Assembly: GCA_043228905.1 (NCBI GenBank)
Contig: JBHGNT010000018.1
Coordinates: forward strand, 13,888,001 to 13,952,000
Reading direction: 5' to 3'
Source: Azolla caroliniana
Lineage: Eukaryota > Polypodiophyta
DNA length: 64,000 nucleotides
Shown here: piece after piece, positions 45,259 through 55,739 of the stretch
How positions within the stretch are numbered: position 1 is the stretch's first letter
Layout: every line of letters starts with the position of its first letter
Position numbers and translations under genes: made by a program
The notes under the pieces: model-generated
Told to the model about the DNA's origin: nothing
The model's input: the letters and a program-made list of their open reading frames with translations, nothing else
Databases searched by the model: none

Positions 45259-46594
45259 CTATAGATTTTTGACATTGTTTTCACATCGTGAAGTGTCAAC
45301 TTCACGACAACGTGATACGTGTGAAGGTGAGTAGCGACTCTCGATGTTCAAGAACTTTACCAATGAATGTTGCAATCGAGAGTGTACATCGTGGTTGTGA
45401 GAGAAATTCGTGCAAGGATTGGGCTCGATCGAAGAGATGTGGAAAGCATGGTCAAATATGATCAAAGGCAAAGCATTGTATCAAAGTGTGATACTCAAAC
45501 TCTCGAACTTGTTTAGGGCAACGTGTGCATAGCCGACCACTCTCATCACTTGTGCCGCAACGCCCCATCTCACATCTCAATGCGTGCGAGCTAAGTCGCA
45601 TGGAAGCAATGGTTCGAATGGCAGATATTGGGATGGGCTCTAACATGTATCGATGTGTACGGCTTCCCAGTTCCACGAAGAATATGGTTTTGTAGTTAGG
45701 TGCAACATTTGTAGTATAATGTGTGAAGCGTGAGCCACCACGTTTGTCTCATGTCATGATACATTGGCATTGCAAAAAGGCCTCATTTACAATAGAATCT
45801 AGTGACACATCATGAAGCAAGTGTCTTGCATCCCATCTACCAAACCATTTTTCTAAATCTTGCATCCAACCGGAACACAAAATTTTGCTTTTATGCGTCT
45901 TTTGGATCTTTTTGCTTGCTTCCCATGCAATTCTAGGAAGTCGATGTGAGGGGCTTTTTTGAACCTTAAGCATGTATTTAACAACCCTTTCCATGGCTAT
46001 GATCTCAATGGGAAGCCATCCCGTCTCAAGGAGGAGGGTGTAGGGCATTTGTTTCTTAACTTGTAGAAACTTTGTAAGAAAATGTTTTTGGACATTTTCA
46101 AACTCTTTCCACGTAGATTTAGGGATGCTACTGCCCCATACTTCCACCCCATAGAGAAGAACCGGGGTCACCAAATTGTCAAAAGATATTTCTTGAGGAC
46201 CCAACACTTAATATCTCCAAGATTGCATGTGTTCTCAAATGCATAATATGCTCGCTTACCTGCCTGTAAGCGGCGTGTAGCACATTCATTCCATTTATGA
46301 TTTGAAGGAACTTCAAGGCCAAGATATTTGAAGCTTCCCACACATTCAAGTGGCTCATTGTTGTACATAATGCATGGTTTATCTCTTTTTTGACTCTTCA
46401 CAAGCACAATATTTGTTTTAGAGCTATTGACACTTAATCTAGTATGCATGCAAAATTTTTCCAATGCCTTCATAAGCTTTTGTGCATCTCCTGAAGTATT
46501 TGCAAAAAGCACTACATCATCCGCATATAACAAAAGCATAATCACAACATTCCCAATGACAGCTTCTTCAACACATTCTTCCTTTATAAACTTG
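45259..46594 (-). pseudogene. LINE N ORF2: RT catalytic core and C-terminus
   Basis: On the minus strand the catalytic block is LLLYADDVVLFANTSG (about 46545), then HTRLSVNSSKTNIVLVKSQK and GSFKYLGLEV. After a frame overlap at about 46207-46168 the thumb-like LVTPVLLYGVEVWGSSI follows. The C-terminal region contains CTRCPKQVREFEYHTLIQC (about 45530-45480), a possible zinc-binding segment. It ends in NPCTNFSHNHDVHSR (about 45430-45390), which also occurs in the LINE fragment at 20590-20690. Lesions are limited to two or three frame changes. Confidence 0.85.
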
Positions 46595-46599
46595 GTAAC

Positions 46600-47349
46600 T
46601 GTGAAAGTGTTTTTAGAATCTAAGCCATTGAACATTAGGAGAATATAAAGTATAGATAATTCACCTTTTGAGGATAAGAACACGAACTAAGACCTTAGGG
46701 AAGAAGTCAAAAGTAAAAGTACGAGACCAAGAGAAAAGTAAAAAGAGAAAACGCAGACTATAAAAAAACAGTAAAAATAGAATGGTCATAACTCCCTTTT
46801 TGTTTATCCAAATATCACGTTTAAATATGGATTAGAAAGCTTGTAAAAAGAGCTTTCTATAGCTTTTTAAATCGCTTAATTTGGATATCGGATGAGGGAG
46901 ATATGACGATTAGAAGGTTGATGTGTCATAGCTAAAAATAGGGAGATAAAAAGCTTCTAAAAATAGCATGAACGTGGATAAGAAGAGGAAGGTTATAAAA
47001 GAAGAAGTAATATTAGTGAGGAGGGGGGCTAAGAGTGAAGGCCAAAGAGTGGATGAGGAGTGTTAGGAAGAAGTGTCTTTGTAGAAGAGGAAGTGTCTTA
47101 GAAGAGGAAGGTCTTTGGTTTTAGTTCAATGTGGAGTTTGTCTCCTTTGTATTCTCTTGATGTTGGAATATCAGAATATTCTTATTTCTTGCTCGCTTTC
47201 TCTATCTTTTTTCTTAGTTTCTTGAGTTATACTCTCTAATCATAATTACCTAGAGCTATATAATATATTATGATTTTCAACTCCATCTAATCGGTTTGAT
47301 CAAGCCCTCATATAGTGTATAACTATCTATTATCTTATACACTCTATCA
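46600..47349 (+). repeat. 5' LTR of gypsy J
   Basis: 750 bp, TG...CA, and essentially identical to the 3' LTR. The GTAAC duplication lies at 46595-46599. Confidence 0.96.
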
Positions 47350-47352
47350 TTT

Positions 47353-47364
47353 TGGCGCTCCAGG
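47353..47364 (+). promoter_or_regulatory. Primer-binding site of gypsy J
   Basis: TGGCGCTCCAGG starts three bases after the LTR. TGGCGC-type sites are usual in Athila/Tat-group elements. The tRNA was not identified. Confidence 0.6.
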
Positions 47365-47437
47365 GAGGGTGGATCCTTTCCGTATAGGAGGGAGAACTTA
47401 TCATTTAATTGTGTTACTATATTACATTAACTTAGCT

Positions 47438-50400
47438 ATGCAATTTGCATTTTCAGGTGAAAGAACACAAGATGCGGGTGCCTTTTTGGCATCTTTTGAG
47501 CATCATGCTGTCTCTATTGGACGCATCACCGACAATGAGAAGTTACCTTTATTGGTAGCTACATTCTATGGTCGAGCTCGAGATTGGTATGACTCTCTTC
47601 CTCCAAACCAACAGGGAGCATATCAATTGTTGGTGCACCAGTTTCGTGCCAAATATATTCAACGACGAAGTGCAACCGAAGTAAGGGAAGAGCTATTTCG
47701 ACTAAAGATGGAATCACCAATTGGTTTCACTGAGTATGAAAGAAATTTCAAGGATTTGTGGACTACATGGATTCGTCTTCGTGGCGGCACTGAAGACGAG
47801 TGGTTTAAAATGGAACGATTCAAGATGGGTCTTGATATGTATTTCCGTTTGGAAGCAAACTTGAAGGATCCCACATCGTTTCAAGCTCTTATCCAAGTTT
47901 GTCAAGCTTATGATCGACAAGTGAAGATGATGAGCTCCTTGGGGGATCCCCAAATGACGGCTTTGGGTGCAAATTTGATGTCTCGTGCCAACTTTCAAGC
48001 CTCATCTTCAATTGTGCATGGGGGACAAGTGTTTCCAAATGTGTATACCACCACAACAATAAACCCAACAAGTATATCCCAAGAAGTTGAACAAGTGAGG
48101 AGTGAACAAGATACCATGGCATTGGTAAATCGGCGCTTTGATGAAGTGATGACCCACTTGCGACAATCCCAAGCAATTCACAACACTATTCCCGATGGTG
48201 GTGGCTCTAGAGGGCATCACGGTGTAATTTGTTATTCTTGTCAAGAGGAGGGACACATCTCAACAAGATGTCCTCATCGACAACAAAGAGGCATGGGAAG
48301 AGGCATTTATCAAGTGCAAAGGAATGGACAACGACCTAACAACAATGAAGTCGAAGGAAACGTAACACTCCCTATGGCTCAGGTTCCTACAATCCCTCAT
48401 AATGTGAATCTTCTTAATTTTATTGATGATAGTGATAATTCTTTTGAAGTAGCTCCTGTGAAAAGGACAAGGTCCTCGCAAAAGGAGAAAGAAGTTGAAG
48501 GAGAATCTAGTGCCTCAAGACAAAAGAAGAAGTCTAAGGAGAATGAGAAAGAGGAAAAATTGAGAAGGAGACACTCTAGAAGAAAGATCAAGATGGAGGA
48601 CATTCCTATGGGTGAAGGTGTAGAAGCTTTCAATTTGAAGCATGAGTTGATTTCAAGTGGACCAAGGATAACATGGCCGCAACTTCTCCAATTATCTCCC
48701 ACATTACGAAAGGAGTGGGGGCGACTTGCAAGTATTCGCCAAAGTCGGAAGACTGTGCATTATGTGGGAATCGTGCGAGTAGAAGATCGAAAGGACATAC
48801 GACCCACCATCCCCGTCTCCATCAAAGGGTTTCACATCAAAGATGCGTTGGTTGATAGTGGTGCTAGAGTAAGCTTGATTTCTGAATTTGTGGTAAACAA
48901 AGTGGGAATTCCTATAAGTAGGTCATCTTCGGCAAGAGTGGCTGTAGCCGATGGTGGAGTGGTCCATTGCATTGGCATAGTGGAGGATGTTGTCATCAAG
49001 TGTTTTGGGGTAAGCATTTCCATGGATTTTCATGTAATACCACTAAAAGGACCGTCATATTCTTTGGTACTAGGACGACCATGGATGCAAGAACTCAATG
49101 TTGTCCAAGATTGGAGCAAAGGTTTGATGACCATAACGCCATCAAAAGGAGTGAGCATACATTATGATATGCGGCAACAAAGACTTATTGAGAAAGAAGA
49201 AGATGGAATAACTGAATATGATAGTGGGTCCGCATATGAAAGTGATGAAAGTGAAGATTCCTCGTCAGAATGGGAAATGACCACATCATATGCCGTTTTG
49301 AAGGAAGAAGATGATGAAGGAGGTTTAATTACTATGGAGCAAAAAGAGAAGATGATTTCTAAAGATCTTAAAGGGCAAGAGAGGCAACAATTTATTAATT
49401 TGATTTCTGAATTTCCTAACCTTTTCATTAGTGATTATGCTCATATTAGGGGTGTAGATGTCATCCAACATCACATAAATCTAAAGGAGGGTACAACTCC
49501 CGTTGCGCAAAAGTTGCGAAGGCTAGGTCACGTGCAAAAGGAGGCCTTATTAAAGGAAGTCAAAGCTTTGTTGCGTGCACAATTCATTTACCCAGTGGAA
49601 GATTCTGAATGGGTTTCGCCCATTGTGGTGGTACCTAAAAAGAATGGAAAATGGAGGGTTTGTGTTGATTACAAACCTCTAAATGCGGCTACCAAGAGGG
49701 ATCACTTTCCTCTCCCTTTCCAAGATGAAATATTAGATGAAATTGCGGGTCATGAAATGTACTCTGTTTGTGATGGCTATTCAGGTTATTTTCAAATTCG
49801 TATTGCGGAAGAGGATCAAAAGAAGACGACATTCATCACTCCATGGGGATGCTTTGCATATCGATGCATGCCCTTTGGACTCACAAATGCTGTTTTTACA
49901 TTTAATCGTCTTGCTATTCATGTATTCCAACCATTCTTTGGAAAGTTTGTTAGAGTCTTTATGGATGACTTTGCAATTTATAGTAGCAGGAAAGACCATT
50001 TGGAAAAGGTTCGCTTGGCATTCAAAAGATTGGAGGAATGCAAAATGCAACTCAACCCAGAGAAGTGTCACATAGGTGAAAAGGAGGTGGTGATGCTTGG
50101 TCATGTGGTGTCTCAAGAAGGAATCAAAGTTGATAGCTCAAAGATTGAAGCAATTCAAAAGATGACAACACCCACGAGTATCAAAGATTTGGAGGTATTT
50201 GTTCAAAAAGTTCGTTACTTTGAACGATTCATTCATATGTTGGCCCAAATTCTCTATCCTTTTCGCATTATTCTTCGCACCAACAACTTCTTGTGGACAT
50301 CTACAACTGAAGAGCAATATGTAAGAATAAAAGAACTATTATGTAATGCTCCTATTCTAAAGCCACCTGATAGAACATCTACCTTCTTTCTTTCTCTTAG

Positions 50401-50923
50401 TGTTGGATCTCATGCTATAGGAGCCATTCTTATGCAACAAGATTCTGAAAATAGACTTATGCATCCTATATATTTTATTAGTAAAGCCATGTCTGATGTA
50501 GAGAAAGAATTCTTAGAAGTAGAAAAGTGGATGTTAGCTCTTATATATGCTTGTAAAAAGTTTAGAAGCTTTCTACTACCTCATCATTTTGTAATAATCA
50601 CTAGCATGTCATTACTCCCATATGTACTCCAACATGTGAGCATTTCAGCACGAATTGCTAAATGGGCTCTACTACTGGCGGAGTTTGATTTTGAAGTCAA
50701 ATTGGAATCAACTATGCGTGCCGAATTGGCGGATCTTCTCACCTTTAGAGAAACCTTTCATGAAGAAGACTTGGTAAAGCTACGAAAGGCACTTCCCGAG
50801 CCGGATATGGAGGATGCATTCACCTTATTCTTTGATGGGGCATTTCGCAAAGCCACAAACATAGCCGTGGGTGGGATTATTCTCAAGGATCCTCAAGGAG
50901 ACAGAGTAAAAAGTGAAGGTTAA
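47438..50923 (+). CDS. Gypsy J gag-pro-RT-RNase H reading frame
   Basis: The frame is open from inside the LTR, but the first sensible ATG is at 47438 (MQFAFSGERTQD), giving about 1,161 codons. Gag carries a zinc knuckle CYSCQEEGHISTRC at about residue 264. Protease has LVDSGARVSLIS at about residue 471. RT has RVCVDYKPLNAATKRDHFPL and the catalytic VFMDDFAIYS at about residue 840. The first RNase H is degenerate, with SLSVGSHAIGAIL where DAS is expected, as in Tat elements. A second RNase H starts at about residue 1131 (FFDGAFRKATNIAVGG) but runs into a stop after DPQGDRV. The frame is otherwise clean and probably expressed, but it ends inside the second RNase H. Confidence 0.9.
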   Translation: MQFAFSGERTQDAGAFLASFEHHAVSIGRITDNEKLPLLVATFYGRARDWYDSLPPNQQGAYQLLVHQFRAKYIQRRSATEVREELFRLKMESPIGFTEYERNFKDLWTTWIRLRGGTEDEWFKMERFKMGLDMYFRLEANLKDPTSFQALIQVCQAYDRQVKMMSSLGDPQMTALGANLMSRANFQASSSIVHGGQVFPNVYTTTTINPTSISQEVEQVRSEQDTMALVNRRFDEVMTHLRQSQAIHNTIPDGGGSRGHHGVICYSCQEEGHISTRCPHRQQRGMGRGIYQVQRNGQRPNNNEVEGNVTLPMAQVPTIPHNVNLLNFIDDSDNSFEVAPVKRTRSSQKEKEVEGESSASRQKKKSKENEKEEKLRRRHSRRKIKMEDIPMGEGVEAFNLKHELISSGPRITWPQLLQLSPTLRKEWGRLASIRQSRKTVHYVGIVRVEDRKDIRPTIPVSIKGFHIKDALVDSGARVSLISEFVVNKVGIPISRSSSARVAVADGGVVHCIGIVEDVVIKCFGVSISMDFHVIPLKGPSYSLVLGRPWMQELNVVQDWSKGLMTITPSKGVSIHYDMRQQRLIEKEEDGITEYDSGSAYESDESEDSSSEWEMTTSYAVLKEEDDEGGLITMEQKEKMISKDLKGQERQQFINLISEFPNLFISDYAHIRGVDVIQHHINLKEGTTPVAQKLRRLGHVQKEALLKEVKALLRAQFIYPVEDSEWVSPIVVVPKKNGKWRVCVDYKPLNAATKRDHFPLPFQDEILDEIAGHEMYSVCDGYSGYFQIRIAEEDQKKTTFITPWGCFAYRCMPFGLTNAVFTFNRLAIHVFQPFFGKFVRVFMDDFAIYSSRKDHLEKVRLAFKRLEECKMQLNPEKCHIGEKEVVMLGHVVSQEGIKVDSSKIEAIQKMTTPTSIKDLEVFVQKVRYFERFIHMLAQILYPFRIILRTNNFLWTSTTEEQYVRIKELLCNAPILKPPDRTSTFFLSLSVGSHAIGAILMQQDSENRLMHPIYFISKAMSDVEKEFLEVEKWMLALIYACKKFRSFLLPHHFVIITSMSLLPYVLQHVSISARIAKWALLLAEFDFEVKLESTMRAELADLLTFRETFHEEDLVKLRKALPEPDMEDAFTLFFDGAFRKATNIAVGGIILKDPQGDRVKSEG

Positions 50924-52373
50924 GCATGTGGGGAGATTATACAATAAAGAAGCGGATGCATTAGCTCAAGCCCAATTAGATAAGATCAAGGAAGGTTTCG
51001 TTGGTGTTTTGGAGACGTGCAAAGATGTAGACTCCCTAGAGGAAGTACATAATTTTCTTAATAAAGGAGAGTTTCCAAATAACCTCAATGCTTTGCAAAG
51101 AAAGCGTTTGGTGGCAAAGGCTTCACAATATCATTTGGTGGGTGAAGATTTGTACAACAAAGGGAAAGATGGAGTTTTACGAAGAGTTCCTAACAAAAGC
51201 GAGATTATAAAGATACTCTTTAAGTTGCATGAAGAAGTTTGTGGTGGGCATTTAGCCCATGATATAATGATAAGAAAGATTTTACTAATTGGTTTTACAT
51301 GGCCTACTATCCATAGGGATGTGCATGATTGGTGTAGATCTTGTGATGCATGTCAAAAAGCGGGAATAAGACATCTACAAAGTGGACCTTTACAACCCAT
51401 TGTGGTGTTTGCTCCATTCGAGAAATGGGGAATTGATGCAGTAGGACCTCTTCCGAAAACTCAACATGGTAAAGAGTTTATTTTGGTGGCCATTGACTAC
51501 ATGACAAAGTGGGTGGAAGCTATAGCAACTTCCTCGATTAAAGCCAAAGATGTAGCCCAATTTGTGTATAAGAATATTTGTACTAGATTTGGAGTTCCCA
51601 TGGAGATTGTATCCGATCATGGACCCGGTTTTAGGAGTGAAATGTTAGCTTGTCTATTAAGCAAGTTGAAGATTAAGCATCGATATTCAACGCCTTATTA
51701 TCCTCAAGCAAATGGTGCAGTTGAGAAAGTGAATGGGCTTATAGTGAAGAATTTGACAAAGTTAGTGCAAGACAAAGTAAGAACATGGGATAGGTATTTG
51801 GATGATACTCTTTGGGCTTATAGAGTTTCTTATAAATCCTCCACAGGTTTTACTCCTTTTTATTTGGTTTATGGAAAAGAAGCGTTACTTCCGATCGAAC
51901 TTGAGATCAAAAGTAATAGACTAATGGAGGCATCGCATCGCTCAAAAGGAAATGATGTGATGAGTCGTTTAGCGAGCAACCATCTACTACAATATTCAAG
52001 AGAAGAAGCTGTGGAGCATTACTTAAATCAAGCAATGAAGAGAAAGGAGGCATATGACAAAAAACACAAGGGCAACCACATTGAAGAAGGATCATTGGTT
52101 CTTAGGTATGATAATAGATATGATTATATTCAAGGACAAAAGCTTGATAATAAGTGGGAAGGACCCTTTGTGGTTCACAAAAAGTATGACAACGGAAGTT
52201 ACCAATTGAAAGATGTGGATGGAGCACTTCATTCTTATCGAGTGAACGGATGGCGCCTTAAAAAGTATGTAACTCGGGGACCTACTTATATTCCCCAAGT
52301 TACTAATGATATTGTTGATACGGATGGATGGGAGCAAGAAGTGGACTTGTTTCCCCATACATTATTTTCTTAA
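50913..52373 (+). CDS. Gypsy J integrase reading frame (with RNase H tail)
   Basis: This open frame overlaps the previous one by 11 bases in the +1 frame. It has no ATG at its beginning (GTG at 50913) and opens with the end of an RNase H domain, VKHVGRLYNKEADALA, so it is a continuation rather than a separate gene. The integrase zinc region follows (HEEVCGGHLAHD, then WCRSCDACQKAG, 51227-51360), then catalytic residues in WGIDAVGPLP, VSDHGPGFRS and NGAVEKVNGL (51427-51730). The C-terminal part reads LDNKWEGPFVVHKKYDNGSY. The integrase itself looks complete. Between the two frames roughly 80-100 residues of the second RNase H are missing compared with the family. Confidence 0.88.
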   Translation: MKVKHVGRLYNKEADALAQAQLDKIKEGFVGVLETCKDVDSLEEVHNFLNKGEFPNNLNALQRKRLVAKASQYHLVGEDLYNKGKDGVLRRVPNKSEIIKILFKLHEEVCGGHLAHDIMIRKILLIGFTWPTIHRDVHDWCRSCDACQKAGIRHLQSGPLQPIVVFAPFEKWGIDAVGPLPKTQHGKEFILVAIDYMTKWVEAIATSSIKAKDVAQFVYKNICTRFGVPMEIVSDHGPGFRSEMLACLLSKLKIKHRYSTPYYPQANGAVEKVNGLIVKNLTKLVQDKVRTWDRYLDDTLWAYRVSYKSSTGFTPFYLVYGKEALLPIELEIKSNRLMEASHRSKGNDVMSRLASNHLLQYSREEAVEHYLNQAMKRKEAYDKKHKGNHIEEGSLVLRYDNRYDYIQGQKLDNKWEGPFVVHKKYDNGSYQLKDVDGALHSYRVNGWRLKKYVTRGPTYIPQVTNDIVDTDGWEQEVDLFPHTLFS

Positions 52374-52629
52374 TAGTCCATATTGTAGACCCATCTTTCT
52401 CTCTATTAACAAAAAGGAAGATGGTAATAGTGATTATTTTTTTTATTTATAGAGAATGTGAGGTTTTTCCTACCGATTAGCGGGGGTTTTACTCACATCT
52501 TTTTATTTTCTTTTTATCTCTCTCATTGTCTATAGCCAAGAGATTGGCGAGAGAGCTTTTGTTTGTTAAGTACTGCCAATAAGTGCTTCGCCATAAATGG
52601 CTTAGCCTCTAACAAGGGGGAGGGCTAAA
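52374..52629 (+). other. Gypsy J 3' untranslated region and polypurine tract
   Basis: No coding is seen. It ends with AAGGGGGAGGGCTAAA against the 3' LTR, the plus-strand priming tract. Confidence 0.75.
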
Positions 52630-53379
52630 TGTGAAAGTGTTTTTAGAATCTAAGCCATTGAACATTAGGAGAATATAAAGTATAGATAATTCACCTTTTG
52701 AGGATAAGAACACGAACTAAGACCTTAGGGAAGAAGTCAAAAGTAAAAGTACGAGACCAAGAGAAAAGTAAAAAGAGAAAACGCAGACTATAAAAAAACA
52801 GTAAAAATAGAATGGTCATAACTCCCTTTTTGTTTATCCAAATATCACATTTAAATATGGATTAGAAAGCTTGTAAAAAGAGCTTTCTATAGCTTTTTAA
52901 ATCGCTTAATTTGGATATCGGATGAGGGAGATATGACGATTAGAAGGTTGATGTGTCATAGCTAAAAATAGGGAGATAAAAAGCTTCTAAAAATAGCATG
53001 AACGTGGATAAGAAGAGGAAGGTTATAAAAGAAGAAGTAATATTAGTGAGGAGGGGGGCTAAGAGTGAAGGCCAAAGAGTGGATGAGGAGTGTTAGGAAG
53101 AAGTGTCTTTGTAGAAGAGGAAGTGTCTTAGAAGAGGAAGGTCTTTGGTTTTAGTTCAATGTGGAGTTTGTCTCCTTTGTATTCTCTTGATGTTGGAATA
53201 TCAGAATATTCTTATTTCTTGCTCGCTTTCTCTATCTTTTTTCTTAGTTTCTTGAGTTATACTCTCTAATCATAATTACCTAGAGCTATATAATATATTA
53301 TGATTTTCAACTCCATCTAATCGGTTTGATCAAGCCCTCATATAGTGTATAACTATCTATTATCTTATACACTCTATCA
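52630..53379 (+). repeat. 3' LTR of gypsy J
   Basis: 750 bp with one CpG-type transition relative to the 5' LTR. GTAAC follows at 53380-53384. Confidence 0.96.
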
Positions 53380-53384
53380 GTAAC

Positions 53385-55460
53385 CATTTCTTCCAATTCA
53401 TCAATGCATAGACCAAATAATGTTGGTGAGAGTGGGCATCCTTGCTTAACACCAATAGTGCTATTGAAAAAATCGGAAAGTCTATCTCTCATACGCACAC
53501 AACATATAACCTTCTCATAGATTCGGGAAATTGCAAGAATACATTCACTTGGCACCTCAAGTTCTTCCATCCGCCTCCAAAGATGCTCATGAGGTACCAT
53601 ATCAAAAGCTTTCTTGAAGTCTACAAAGCAATAATATAAACCTTTACCAACTTTCCTCTATTAATACTCGAAGAGTGACAAGATGATCAATGGTGTTATG
53701 GTGTTTTCAAAAACCAGCTTGTCCATAAGCTCTCTTACCATTTTTTTCTGCCCATAGACTTATCTTTGATTCCATTATACATCCAATTAGTTTTGCCATT
53801 AATGAGCCAACCATGATGGTTCGATAATTGTTTACATTATTTACATCTCCGCCTTTATGTAAAGGTTTGATCCAATTTGTAGTCCAATCATATGGCATAC
53901 CATGTTGCAATGCATCATTAAACATATCGCATATCCATATATGTGCTTCCATTCCCGTCCATTTGAGCATTTCAGTTTTTATACATTGAAGATCACTTGC
54001 CTTTCGAGAGGCCAATTTCTTAAATCCTATGCATATATCTTCAATTGTAAAGAAGGGAGACATATGTGAAATAGAACCATAACACATCATCTTTCCGGCA
54101 AGAGATAACTCATATAAATTCTTACAATGCATAGACAAGTCATGAAGAGTTAAGTCACCATAATTCTCAACACTTTTCCCCTTGAGATTTCCCCAAAATT
54201 TAGCACATGCATGTGCTTTCTCTTGCGTTTGGAGAAGTTGTTGAGTAACTTCCCATATTCGTCTCTTTCTTTGAATAAGCCTTTTATAGTCATGCAAATG
54301 ATTTTGGTAATTTTCTTTATCCTTAACTACATCCAAAACCATAAGGCACTTTTGAGCTTCATGATATTCTTTATCAAACCATTTTTTCTTCAATTTCTTG
54401 GTGCATTTCCATGATGTGCGGTTGGTCGAAAAACATTTGTTTGTACAAGAGAGAATGACATTCTTAAAAGCTTCCCATTTGCATTCTAGTGTGGCACCAT
54501 GTTGTGTCTTTGTCATTTGTAACATATCCTCAACCATCTTGGAATACATGGGCGCTCGCTTAAGATTCATGCTCAAGTGCGTTTGTTTACTATCTTCAAT
54601 GACCTTCTCGCAATCAAACCTATGCATACATTTGAGATCAATACATAAATTCCTATGATCGGATTCCGGTGTCCATTCCCCTAGTGAGAATTTATGTATA
54701 TGATCCAAAATACCTTCGGAAAATTAGCACATAGTCAATCACACTATTTCCATTGTGTTTTCTACATGTAAAGCCGCTAGTATTGGGCCATAAGGAAATA
54801 CCATTTGCAATAAGCAATCCGGTACTATTGCACATTTGTAGGAGTAACTTCCCAAATTGGTCCAGATCTTTTTCATCGCTAGAAGAGCGGTTATACATTT
54901 GCATATCCTCTTGCATCCTTGATATATGTGGCATGAAATATTCTTGTGAATCAAGTTGGAAACTTCTTGTACGAGCATTCATGTCACCAAAGACAATAAC
55001 TTCCCCTTTGGATTTGAAATAAGCAATATCATCTTCTAGATTGGCAAACGGTTGATCTTTATCCAAACAAGCATAAAAGTTAGAATCTTGATGAGGAATG
55101 TAACATCCAACAACAAAAGTGGGCAAATCATTAGGTGTTTCTATTTTGAGCCATATGTAGCATTTATTTTCATCATTTTTTATGATTGACACATATTTCT
55201 CTATTTCCTTCTTAATCAAACATGCCACCCCTCCTTGTCCTCTTCTTTGTCTTGGATTTTTCTTCCATATCAAAGAGTGTACATTATAGTTTCCTAAACC
55301 TTGAATCCTTTGAGTATCATGCTCCCATGTTTCAACAAGAAGTGTGATATCCGAGTCATTGGTGAACTCCTCTATGCCAAATCCCGCATTCCATGGGTAT
55401 GCATTGCAATTCCAAAAGCATAGTCGTAAAAGGCGTGGGTTAGTCTCATAGAGAGAGAGG
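53385..55460 (-). pseudogene. LINE N ORF2: endonuclease and RT N-terminal half
   Basis: The endonuclease begins near 55445 (CFWNCNAYPWNAGFG) and contains the catalytic Glu region LLVETWEHD, GGVACLIKKE, VIVFGDMNAR and SVIDYVL. A frameshift at about 54712-54725 precedes the closing ESDHRNLCIDL motif. RT blocks follow: NWIKPLHKGGDVNNVNNYRT, GSLMAKL, a TGA at 53706-53704 after YGQAGF, another frame change near 53650, then FKKAFDMVPHEHLWRRM and GVKQGCPLSPTLFGLCIDEL. It nicks DNA and primes reverse transcription at the target. J cuts it after the GVKQGCPLSP block. Confidence 0.88.
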
Positions 55461-55674
55461 GAGAGAGGGAGAGAGAAAATGTACCTTTCACTTGGTTTAG
55501 GGCTTCAAAATCTAGCTTGCGTTTGAGGAGCCGTGGGGCAAAGATGGATGCGGACGAAAATGCTCATAAGTTCTCGCCACGGTAACGGAATTTAGTAAAT
55601 GAACATTCCTTAGAAAGCTCTCTGAAAGAGCTTTCCAATGAGCTATAGAATGTAAAAAATGATGGCTGGAGTGA

Positions 55675-55677
<3 letters not shown>

Positions 55678-55738
<61 letters not shown>
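55678..55738 (+). repeat. (GA)n microsatellite
   Basis: About 60 bp of uninterrupted AG dinucleotides, just upstream of LINE N. Shorter GA-rich tracts occur at 55450-55485. Confidence 0.95.

Positions 55739-55739
<1 letters not shown>

Larger units (their letters stand above)
43291..45309 (-). mobile_element. Gypsy F (family A relative): gag and 5' LTR only
   Basis: The minus strand holds a 911-bp LTR (45309-44399, ends TGTCGCGAAG and CTTCACGACA), a primer-binding site TTGGTGAACCC (44384-44394) and gag (44374-43291). Everything downstream of the gag zinc knuckle is replaced by copia E. The LTR inserted into LINE N near its 3' end. Confidence 0.72.
44399..45309 (-). repeat. 5' LTR of gypsy F
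   Basis: 911 bp with 10-bp imperfect inverted ends. It contains two tRNA-like antisense segments (44587-44658 and 44744-44808) and a (TTTTA)n tract at about 45009-45055. Confidence 0.65.
46600..53379 (+). mobile_element. Ty3/gypsy element J, very young, Tat-like layout
   Basis: 6780 bp with 750-bp LTRs (46600-47349 and 52630-53379; TGTGAAAG...CTCTATCA). I see one difference between the LTRs, G at 46819 against A at 52849. The perfect duplication GTAAC flanks it inside LINE N. The primer-binding site TGGCGCTCC is at 47353 and the polypurine tract AAGGGGGAGGG at 52614-52624. The pol has a degenerate first RNase H and a second RNase H start after it, the layout of the Tat group of plant gypsy elements. 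Confidence 0.95.
45310..55460 (-). mobile_element. LINE N (non-LTR retrotransposon), split by gypsy J
   Basis: A minus-strand LINE has an APE-type endonuclease (55460-54700), RT (54700-53385 and 46594-46100) and a C-terminal region (to about 45260). Gypsy J lies inside the RT at 46600-53379 with a GTAAC duplication (46595-46599 and 53380-53384). The RT reading passes from ELEEMV on one side to KFIKEECVEEAVIG on the other, so J's removal restores the region. Point frameshifts and stops are few, so this LINE is only moderately old. Confidence 0.88.

Noticed and set aside
47315-47437. Upstream 41 codons of the long gypsy J frame
   Set aside because: They lie in the LTR, primer-binding site and leader. 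The ATG at 47438 is the first plausible start.
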